Positions 42,722 through 54,700 of a stretch of 64,000 nt of DNA are shown here, piece by piece. The position numbers were made by a program, and so were the translations under genes. The DNA is from Tubulanus polymorphus (lineage: Eukaryota; Nemertea; Palaeonemertea; Tubulaniformes; Tubulanidae). Location: NCBI RefSeq assembly GCF_964204645.1, contig NC_134034.1, positions 9,791,414 through 9,855,413 on the forward strand. The letters run 5' to 3'. The notes beneath the pieces are model-generated. The model did no database searches. It was not told the DNA's origin and worked only from the letters and a program-made list of their open reading frames with translations. Every line of letters starts with the position of its first letter. Positions within the stretch are counted from its first letter, which is position 1.

Positions 42722-45700
42722 CTGAAAACAACGACAAAATCGGTTAAAATTCGAGCGTTAATTCGAATTTTCAAGATTTTGAACTCTCACAGGGTCACTA
42801 AACCGCTGAAAAATGCTAACGGTACGAATACAAATATTTCCAGAAATATTTAATCCGAAAGTGAAAGAAATGTTCTAAATATTCGGTAAGGGGTCATTCA
42901 TTTATTACGTACGCATTAGGGGAGGGGGAGGGGGGTCAGTGCAATTTCGTACTGTAATGCTTAATATATATGAAAAAATGGCCGATTTTGCGTACAGGGG
43001 GAGGGGGGTTGAAAAATTCAAATTTTATGCGTACGTAATAAATGAATGATCCCTTAGCAATCATGGATAATAAGACCCTCGAAGACATTGTATGAAAATC
43101 TAAAACAACAGCTATTGTCTTTTTCGTTATGTTACGGGTTTAAAGGGGAACTGTAGTGAAAAATTTTTTGTATCTAGATGTGTTAGAAACCTTTATAAAT
43201 ACATTTTCAAAACAGCAGAAAAACATTTCATCCAATACTTTATCCAAAAAAGAGGGTTTTGTAAAGTGACTGGCCACCGCCATTTTCTCCAAGTAGCAGA
43301 TGCTTTTCTCTCGGCTGTGATGTAGTTGCGGCCCACTTCGATACATGTTACTGCTGCTATTCATAGTGTTTTCATCACTTAAAGTTCATTAACAGTTCTA
43401 AACTGCAGCATGATGCCACATCAGCAATTATTTGGATATGTTCACACAGTGAGTGGAAAAATAAATGTAAAGTCCCCACTGGCAGCCCAGCAGGTATATT
43501 TTAATCGCAATTTTCAACTGAGATCTTCAATGAGTGTATCTATTTGTGTACACACTGGAGTGTGTGATGGTCCGGGATACGTCATCAATGTTTACATGCC
43601 TCGCTTTGGAATTAAAATATGGCGGCTCTCATCTGCCGTAAATTCTGCTGATAACAGTATCAAAATCGTTGTATACAAGTTTATTAGGAAGAATTGGAAG
43701 TTTCAACTACCATTATGCTAAACAACAACAGTAGAAATGAATGGCCAATTAAAATTTTTCGACTGCAGTTCCCCTTTAAGAGCTTATTTGAAAAAACTTT
43801 GATTATGTGCATTATTTTTTTATCAAGGGGGTTAAACCCTCAGTAACACCGTTCATATTGCTGTTCAATTTAATCAGTAATCAACAGTAAGACCCTCGGT
43901 AACATCTTTCATATTTCTGTTCAAATTAATCAGTAATCAACAGTAAAACCCTCAGTTACATCTTTCATATTTCTGTTCAAATTAATCCGTAATCAACAGT
44001 AAGACCCTCAGTAACATCTTTCATATTTCTGCTCAAATTAATCAGTAATCAACAGTAAAACCCTCAGTTACATCTTTCATATTTCTGTTCAAATTAATCA
44101 GTAATCAACAGTAAGACCCTCAGTAACATCTTTCATATTTCTGCTCAAATTAATCAGTAATCAACAGTAAGACCCTCAGTAACATCTTTCATATTTCTGC
44201 TCAAATTAATCAGTAATCAACAGTAAGACCCTCGGTAACGGCTTTCAAAGACGAGCCCGCGGGTCGACGTTGTTTAACTCACATTTCGGATTAAGCACCA
44301 GGAAATTCAGAAGATCGGACAGCGATAAAATTCCGACGACTTTTTTCTCATCGTCGACTATCACCAGACGATGTACCTGCAAAATAAAAACACATAAATA
44401 CATGATCGATAACAATCTTCAACGCGGCTTTGTTTTAGCCGCATTAACTCGTTTGCGACTATAAGTGACGCCAGTCACACGTGATTTATTTTTCGCAACA
44501 CGACGCGACCATCTCCCCCGGTCTAACCGGGCGGCCACTTATATTTGACTCGCTATTTCCCCGACTATTCCATGACATGCACAATACTATCCCCGCGTCT
44601 ATATCGTCAAATACGACAGACATTGATGGAAACTGTTTGATCTTATGACGCGCGATCTAGTAATCTCAACAAATTTCCACGACTTTTCCCTGAATTTTAG
44701 CTTTTTCGTCAAAATTCCCCGACTATTCCCTGTGGCCCACCGATCAAGGTTTCAACGAAAGTTGCTACCATTTTTTTTCCTTCTAAAGCAACGTGCGTGC
44801 AACTCAAGATTTCAGATATTCGACGTACCTCCGCTTTGACTATTCTCTCTAACGTAGCTGCCAATGTTTCCGATAATTTGCAAACTGCCACTCCTTCGAA
44901 AGACCCCTAAAAGAAATAATTCGAAACGCGTTCAGCGTCGATGGTCATCATTCCGTTAACACAGCCGCACCTATTAATCGATTCTCATTGTTTTAAACCC
45001 ATTCGGCGTACCTACGCTTAATATCAAAATTATCTCCAGGGTCCAGTTTCACAAAAAAGTTAAACTAAAATTTTTGGTGTAATTGCCATTGGTTCCTTTA
45101 TGTTTTCATTGAGGACAACAATTCGAACTTAACCGTTTTAGGCTTAAACTTTTTCGTGAAACCGGGCCCAGCACTTTTAGAAGTTGATTAGTCAGCATTG
45201 GAAGGGCGGTTAATTATCACGTACCTCTTTGGAGCGATGTTGTAAGGCCTGTTTAATCGTCACGTCTAAGTTGTTATAAGTCTTTTCAGCAGCTAAATTC
45301 TGAAACGGAGTATAAATTCACCGATCAGGAAAAATCATGTTCCAAAAAGTACAAGTTTTGGCAACAGGGGTGGAAATTTTTTCTAAGTTTTAATTAACAA
45401 TATGAGGACATCGATAAGTCAGCACTGAAAGGGTTTTAACTGATTACTTACAATGGTATCAAATTTTGCATAAATATCGACGACGCGTCCGTGCTCGTCG
45501 ACTACGGGCAACGCTGAAACTCGCCTCGCGACGAATAAACTTAAAGCCTGGATCAATGGCATATCCGGCGTCGCCTGCAAAACCGTTAAGAGAAATAATT
45601 AAACTCTTTCCCGACGAGCAGACAGGGGATGGAATCAATTGCCGTTGAAACTAACCGTGGCGATATTTTCGTATGTTCCTATTCGAAGTTCGCCTAAAGT

Positions 45701-48700
45701 TTTCTGTAGAAAGTTCGGAAGCGGCAATTCGTGTATCTGCAATGAAAACGAACATTCATCGGTGTTAATCGCCAAATACAGAATGGTGTGCAGTTGGACA
45801 TTGAGGATATCACTTGTGGCAATTGAGGATCCACCAGGTGTCACTAGTCTGCAGTAGGACATAGAAGATTCCACTTGTGGCAAGTGAGGATCCACCAGGT
45901 GTCACTAGTGGACAGTAGGACATAGAAGATTCACCTTGTGGCAAGTGAAGATCCACCAGGTGTCACTAGTCTGCAGTGGGACGTAGAGGAATTAACTTGT
46001 GCCAAGTGAGGATCCACCAGGTGTCACTAGTGTACAGTAGGACATAGAAGATTCATCTAGTGGCAAGTGAGGATCCACCAGGTGTCACTAGTCTGCAGTA
46101 GGACATAGAAGATTCACCTAGTGGCAAGTGAAGTTCCACCAGATGTCACTAGTCTGCAGTGGGACGTAGAAGAATTCATGTGTCAAGTGAGGATCCACCA
46201 GGTGTCACTAGTGGACAGTAGGACATAGAAGATTCACCTTGTGGCAAGTGAAGATCCACCAGGTGTCACTAGTCTGCAGTGGGACGTAGAGGAATTAACT
46301 TGTGCCAAGTGAGGATCCACCAGGTATCACTAGTGTACAGTAGGACATAGAAGATTCATCTAGTGGCAAGTGAGGATCCACCAGGTGTCACTAGTCTGCA
46401 GTAGGACATAGAAGATTCACCTAGTGGCAAGTGAGGATTCACCAGGTGTCACTAGTCTGCAGTGGGACGTAGAAGAATTCATGTGTCAAGTGAGGATCCA
46501 CGTGGTGTCAATAGTCTGCAGTAGGACATAGAGGATTCCACTTGTGGCAAGTGAAGATCGAACATCGAAAATCAAGGATGACAGGCATGCTACCGAGTAC
46601 TTACATAAAGATAAACAAATCTCAGAATTCGTTTGTGCGTCAACACGTAGAGGGCGTTACCGGTCACCGGGTCGATTACGGGCAGACGATGTACTTTACA
46701 GTCGATGAGTTTTTTGATGGCGTCGAATAAACAGGCGTCCGGGTGAATGTAAATAAACGGTTTCGAGTGATCCTTTAGAGCATCTGAAAATACAAACAAA
46801 TAATCTATACAATACAACGCTGGGGTGGCGAAACACCTCACGCAGGGCGGTCACTTTCCACCCATTAACAAACAAAGTTCAACTGCAATCTGCATTTCCG
46901 GGAGCGTCTGCTCACGGTAATTCATAATTTCCATAAAACTGCCGCAAATAAAAAGACATCTAAACCTCACCTTTCCACGTAACGATTTTGTGTTCTTCCA
47001 ATTCTTCCATTTTCACCTAAAAATAGAACGACAGATCGAAATGAAATTTCCGCAACTACAAATATCGAGACGCACAATCAATCACCGCTAAGCATAAACG
47101 GTTCCTAATCAATCAATGAATCAACGAATCAAAGAATCAGATCCGGTTATTTTTTCGCGTTCAGAAATTATCAATTTTTCTAATCGAACGGAAAAAAAAA
47201 TTCAAATGAAACTTCAGCAAAATCAACAAAGCTACAAAAAACCACGACGATATCATGATAGAAGAAACAATAAGAGTCCCGATCAAGCGGAGGAGAGGGT
47301 GGGGTGGGGGTTTAACTTCTAAAACTACGAATACTTCGGGCGCAGACTTTTTTTCGGGTTATAATGGGGAACCGCAACACCTACTATCCCACCAGATGGC
47401 GTAACGAGCACTCCGTCTTTCGTTGCGAAAATAAGATCCGTCATTGATCAACTTTGATCCGAATTATTAGCTCATCATGAATCCATACGTTATTACAAGA
47501 TGCACCACCAAAAATCAACATTTGAATTCCTTTTTCTACTCAGTGATTGGTAATAGTTTTTGAAATTATTCATCGATCTAAGAAAAAGGTTCATTTGATT
47601 TCAGCTGAAACGTAGACGAAATTGATCACGAAAGATCGAGCAACTACTGGCGACACCTGGCGGATCGCCGATCGCCACCTGAAGTGTTGGTGGCACCTCC
47701 TCGCAGTCATTAATCGGTAAACAGTTGTCGGAAATCTATTTCAATCGTAGCTAAGAAGAACGAAACAGCCGAACATGCACAAAAATCATTCACAGGCTAC
47801 CACACAACGATATTTACCTACTACACAATTTTACCCCGGTTCATCGTTCATCATTCAGACGTGGTTACCACATTCGCAATTCCGTTCTCTTTTCACCGGG
47901 GACACGCAGAGGGTGGTATACTAGGGTTCTGATTCTGAACACTTCAAAGAGGGCGCCGGTTGAGCCGATCGCCTCTGGATTAAGCTGATCCGTATTTGAC
48001 TAGCGGTAATTTCGAGATATTTTTTGCTTAGATTTGACATTTGCTGAGGCATTGATTTCAGGTATCACCCCTTGTAGGGGCGTGGGTTTTGTGCAAGTAA
48101 GGGGTGATATACATTCTGGTATTTCAGGGGGGAAACCGCGGTCGAGCTCGGATTGGTGTATGAATCATTGAGATAAAGATGAGAGATGGCCTTACCTGCC
48201 AGGGACTGCGTCCGGAGATCGCATCCGTCGTGTCAGACGCCTAAACAAAACACATCGTTAGTGACTAACCGATTGTACGGGGGAAACTACACAGCGAGGA
48301 TGGGTATGTCGTCTGCTGTGTTACATCGATCCGCTGGTTCTAATAACTGTGTTTAAGCGATAATCTCGCGGGCGGGGTTTGGGGGATCGTGGGTTTCATA
48401 AAAACAATCAAATCGATTATTACGATTTAACCCTTTCAGTGCCGACTAATTAAAAGTACTGGAAATAATTTTTAAGTTTTCACAAATTCCATTCCGGTGT
48501 GTTGTATAACAGGCATACTACTTGTAGTACTCATTACACCCACTACACCGCCATGCGGCGTATCGTTAGTTACTAATATTGCACTACATTCGACAGGTGC
48601 TGCCATCTTTAAATAGAGATAAAGACTGATTACTAATATTATCAATACACCGCGGTGCAATGTACTATTACCGATATTTCATGTTTGATAGGTGCTGCCA

Positions 48701-51700
48701 TCTTTCAATCGAGGTAAAAACTAATTACTAATAACATCGATATACAGTGATGCGATGTTTTAGCGTAGTCCATCACGGATTGTAAACATCGCGTTGCAAT
48801 GTGCTAGCATAATCCATCACGGATTGTAAACACCGCGTTGCAATGTGCTAGCATAGTCCATCTTTGGTTGGAAAACCGTAGTGCGATGTACTAGTGTAGT
48901 CCATCAAAGACCGTTAACATTATAAACACTGCACTGAAAGGTTTAAATTGAACTGAATCCAGTAAAGAAATGGGTCGATTCGAGATGTTCTTTATGAAAC
49001 CAGGGCCTTGGCGGCTTTTTAAAAATTGACGCCTGGCTATAGTGTCGACCAATGAACTTAATCCGGGCCAGCGTGGGTCGGACTTGCAACTGCGATTCTC
49101 TTGACCGTAACCCGCCCATATATTGCCAGTCGACCTGCGCTCGCGTCTCAAGTCCACCATTGTACAACAGCCATTTTGGTTAATGTTGTTGCCCGGTCCA
49201 AATTAACCGATCTACGATTCGTAGTTGATTTGTTATAGACGGAATTTTTCCTCAAAACATTGATTCTAGTTTCAACTCCCCGCTAAACCATGTATACACA
49301 CTACACAATGAACGGCACGACACGTAACAAGGAGGGAGCACCGGAAGGCGATTATAGCTAACTAAACAACATAAGCCGCGATGAAGTTTTTTATTTTTCG
49401 GCGTAGTTATTTCGAACCAGCGAACCATATAACGAAGCAGACGCCATGATAACGAACTACAACAACTGCGGTGTATAGGTGGGGGTGATGATTATAGGGG
49501 GAGGCTGGTTTCATGGATACGGGCGCGAGGGAGGGAAGGGCAAATTAACCCCCCTGCCCATTAGGAATATATCAAGATTCTTCGAAGATATTCCAACGTA
49601 AATTGGTCGAGATATTTTGAAGGTATTTCGATAACTTCAAAACCCGTTCCATGAAACCGTTCCGCCGCCCAGGGGGCAGTTTGTCAACGATCTATCACAA
49701 TTTCGATTCTAACTTTTTGCAGGAATAACGATCAGTAAACACGGAGCCCGGAGAAATAATGCTTGGATCACCAAAGCCCTGTTAAATCATCGCGTTACCT
49801 TGAGGACCAGCTATTTTCAAGAAACAATACTATAACAGGGAATGACAATACCAGCCAGCTATTCCACCAGGTGGCATGGCGAGCACTCAGTCTGACAATG
49901 CCGGAATTAGTTCAATTTAAGTTAACTTCGAACTTTTAGATTCCTGAATCAAAACATACTCGGATATAGGCATAGTTTTCATTGATATCTGATTTAAGAG
50001 AAAATTTCATTCTATTTCAACTGAAATGTGCAAGAAATTGAACGCCGAAGACCGAGTAACTACTAGCGACACCTGGTGGATCCTCACATGCCACAAGTGG
50101 GATCGGGGGTTCCCCAATGTTTTTGTGCAACGGATAATGATCGATAGCTCTTAAAAGACACAAAGTTAAAATCGAAATGGAAAATATAACTCGTCGATAT
50201 TTCGTTGAAAAATTGCGACGTTTAATACGCGAGTTGGAGCTGGGTTTTTTTTTATTCCTTTTTTTACGAGTGGGTAAAGAAAAGAACGATAAAATAGATG
50301 CAGGAAAATTAACAACTACTAAAATTGAACTCAATTAGAAAACAGTGAACAACCGGAACAGAATACTACAGTAGACCGCGTTCACCTCGGAGTAGATCAT
50401 CGCTCCGGTTATTGCGCGAGCTCCAGAAAAACATGATATTAATTTTCTTACTCCGATTCATTGCGACGACGACGCAAACCGCCGCAAATTCGAATCCCCG
50501 GAATTACGCGGTAACGCGCGAGATACCGAGGCAAACGCCGTCTGCCGTATTCATCAAACTCGAACCGAAACCAAATTTTCAAACTCGAACTGAAGTTAAC
50601 GCAATTAGCTTTTTAACCCTTTCAGTGCTGACTAATCAATACCCTATAGTGCTGGAGATAATTTGAAAATTCTAAAAAATTCCATCCTTGTGTATTGAAC
50701 AACGGGAATACCACTATAGTGTGTCTACACTGCGGTGCGGTGTACTAGCAAAATCTATCACTGATTTATACACCGCACTGCGGTGTAGACGCGCTGAAAG
50801 GGTTAAGTCATTATCAATTTGCGAGTTTTTCACTGGCTTCCTATCATGATTTCGAAGTACGATCTGCCTACACGGGTCACATCTACTCACCATAGATGAA
50901 TCATAGGAGCGAACGAAATGGAAACTTTCCCAAATTTCAATTAGTTACAAAGATTCCTAATCCCACATTTAGAATATGAGTCTGAAAATTTCCGAGCTAA
51001 CATTTTTTTCGACGTAAGGTTAGAAATAATTGATACCTCGTTTCTTATTTATGCCGAGCTAGAAAGTTGACCCAGTCGGCCGCCTATCTACCCCGTACAT
51101 TACCTTTTTTTTTCAAAATCGAGATCAAGCTAACAGTAACAGGCCTGGCAGTTATAGAAATGAACTGACGACAAAAGTGACCCGGAAAAAGGTATCAATT
51201 TTTTTAGCCTTACGACTACATCCTTATGGTTGTCTTCAGGAATACTGGTGTGTATTAAGAGTTGAGATGTCAGACAGTAGGCAGATAGCATTCAGCAGTG
51301 AGTGTCAGACGTGAAACACAATAGCCGCCATATTTCTACATTATAAGCTGTTGTAGGCTTCGGAAGGAATGGAAACCCGACAGAGCTCACAATGCTGCTC
51401 CGTTGCAATATTGTCATCACTATTTGCGCTATAGTTGTTTCCAATTTCAGGAAAAACACAAGATCGCCATTTAAGCAGAGAAATCTAGAGTTTTGAAACA
51501 TATCAGCTCTGTACTTTCCAACATGGCAGAGCCATCGGGTTCAAATCTCTGCAAGGGAGGAACGTGACCGTCTCATGATGCCAGCAGGTTCAAATCCCCG
51601 CGAGGGAGGAACGTGGCATAAACTCATCAGGTTCAAACCCCTGCGTGTTACCCTCGCTCCGAGGGAGGAACAGGGCAGAATCTAACGACGCCATCAGATT

Positions 51701-54700
51701 CAAACATCTTCTAAGCGGTAGGATGCAACTATCCGATGGCGTTTGGTTTTTGCCCGACGACATTTTCTAATATCTCTTCGTACTCATTCTAAACACCGAC
51801 ATAATTCATCGATACCTACGCGACTGGTGTACGCTCACTTACCAGGGGAGACTTGTAATATTTTTGAAGTATATTGATGAAGTCAGTGATTGTTAGCATG
51901 CCTGAAAATCAGAGACAAAAAAAATTCAATTTCACGACAATACCCGTAGGGTATTCGTCATCGATACACAGTCCGAGTCATCTATACCAGCCCCCATCAC
52001 GATGGATATATTCCCCTTACTACGAATTACCCAAGTTTTCCCCGATTCTTCCGTGTTACGACAAAAACTTCCCTGAGGGAATCTTTTCCTGGTTTTAAAA
52101 ATGTTATAATTCATTCATTTTTCATTGAATCACGTATTGATAAAGAAACACGCGTAGTCAAAAGCATCATCAAAATTCCCTGAGTTTTCCAGGTTTCTTT
52201 ATTTTGCAAATATTGTCAAATTCCCAGATTTTTTTTCTAGATTGTTCTGATTCCTAGAGTTTTCCGGGTCAGTGGCGCCACTGATTCTTACCGACGAAGT
52301 GTTGACTCGTGCTATCCCAGAGTGGCGCGGCGCGTACGCCGTTATAGACAAGCGCAAAAAATGCTTTTTTAACCTGAAAAAAGACAAAAACGCGATTGAA
52401 TTATAACCTACACGACAACCGTATATAAATGATCATCACACCGGTTCGAACCTGTTATCCCCATTTACTTATCAATAGCGATGTCAAGCAGGTTGCATGT
52501 TACTTCTGGTTAGGGGTGGTTAAGTGGGTAGTATTCACGGTGGGCGCTGTGTCTCGAGACTGCAGGGATATGTTTGAGCGATGTGTCCAGGGCTTCAGAG
52601 GTAGTTTCAGCAAATATGTCTAGGACTTTTAGAGGTCCTTTTGGGCTACCGCTTGTGTCCAGGACTTAAGAGGTACTGTTGGGCGATGTGTCCAGGGCTT
52701 CAGAGGTAGTTTCAGCGAATATGTCTAGGACTTTATAGGTACTTTTGGGCTACCGCTTGTGTCCAGGACTTTAGAGGTACTTATGGGCAATGTGTCCAGG
52801 GCTTCAGAGGTAGTTTCAGCGAATATGTCTAGGACTTTATAGGTACTTTTGGGCTACTGCTTGTGTCCAGGACTTAAGAGGTACTTTTGGGCAATGTGTC
52901 CAGGGCTTCAGAGGTACTGGTATTGGGCATCTAGGGTTTTAGACGTTCATGTACTTCGAGGAAATTCATCTGCGGCTTTCGAGGGGCTTAAGTAAGAGGT
53001 ACTTATGAACAACTAGTCAATGTGCTGGTCTACTGGGGCCGGTTGTGAAGTCATGGCTTAGTCTAAGACTGACTTAGTTCTATAGCTAATCCAATAACAT
53101 AAGACCACTTTCGGACTGTAGTCACGACTGCGCAACTGGCCGCGGGTGAAATGTACATCTGCCGGTGAAGACACTTACGTTTAGTTGAGTATCGAACACG
53201 ACAAGTTTTGAACTGGTTGGAATTAAGTCGTAACATTTATGAGCGCGTGTGAACTTCGCGAAGACTTGCTCTAGATTTTCATCTGAAAAAAAGATGAAAA
53301 AAAATTCAACGACAAATATTCAGATCAGAAATATTTCCGATGAATTTTTCATAAAAATGTATTTTATGAAGCCTAAACTTCCGAGAGATTTGAATGACTA
53401 GACGAATTTTCACTTTTTATCGATCGTTAGATCTTTATGTGCTTCAAATTAACCCTTTCAGTGCTGACTAATTAACTAATTAAAAGCGCTGGAGATAATT
53501 TGAAAATTCCACCCTGGTATGTTGAATAACGGGTATACCGCTATAGTGTCTACACCGCAATGCGGTGTATCGTTAGTTACTAATATTTCAGTATGTTTGA
53601 CAGGTGCTGCCATCTTTTAATACAGATTACAACTAATTAATAATAACATAAATACATTAATACACCGCCATGTGGTGTATTAGGAGTCAATCACTGATTT
53701 ATACACCGCCACACGGTGTAGACCCGCTAAAAGGCTTAAGAGAAGTTTTCAAGGAATTGAGTAGTATTTGAATGTAGCGATGAACTGAATGGTTAAGATA
53801 TTCTATTTACCGGTCAAGACCGATTAATATTTTGGATCACTTTCTCTGTAAAATTTGCTTGCGCTACGAAACTTTACAGCTTAAGTTTATAGCCATTCGA
53901 GTTAACTGTTGTGCATTCAATTTTAATTACCTAGGTCTTCGATTTCCATATTTTGCATATCTGATTCCAGGCTGCATATCTGAAATAAACGATATAAAGA
54001 CAACCTTGAAATAACCAACAGGCAAACGAATAAACAATCAATCATTATAGCGCGCTGACTTATTTGGGTCAGGAACGTTTTCAATGCTCGTGGGTATCGA
54101 AGACACCTGTTTATAGATATGGGCAATTAAAATCATACGTGCCGCACGAGGAGTTGCGTACCTGCCACGTAAAGAACTGCACCAGATGGTAAGACTTACT
54201 ACACGTTTTAAGGCAATGAAGGCTCCGGCAATAGAGGATTCTACTTATGACAAGTGAGGGTCCACCAGGTGTCGCCAGTGTGCAGTAGGACATCAATAAC
54301 TGCGGCAATACAGAAAAGTGGCAAGTGAGGATCCACCAGGTGTCGCCAGTGTGTAGTAGGACATCAATAACTGCGGCAATACAGGATAGTGGCAAGTGAG
54401 GATCCACCATGTGTCACCAGTGTGCAGTAGGACATCAATTATTGCAGCCATAGAGGATTCCACCTGTTGCATTGAGGATCAACCAGGTTTCGCTAATTGG
54501 GTAGTTGGATATCAACTAATGTCGCAATTAGGGGAGTCCATTTGTGGTATCGGAAAGTGAAGATCCACCAGGTGTCGCCAAGATTCAAGTGCATCAGCAG
54601 TGGAAGTTTTCAGCATGGATGTGTAGCGAGGGTCCACCAGGTAGAACTAGGGAACATGAATTGTGGAAATTTCTTCTCACGATTAATATTAAAATCAAAA

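Noticed and set aside
42313-42747. A 144-residue plus-strand ORF
   Set aside because: It is antisense to the last AMPK gamma exon (42612-42721), which fits the gene by phase.
43410-43721. A 103-residue ORF
   Set aside because: It lies inside the 632-bp TTAA element and shows no recognisable domain; treated as chance.
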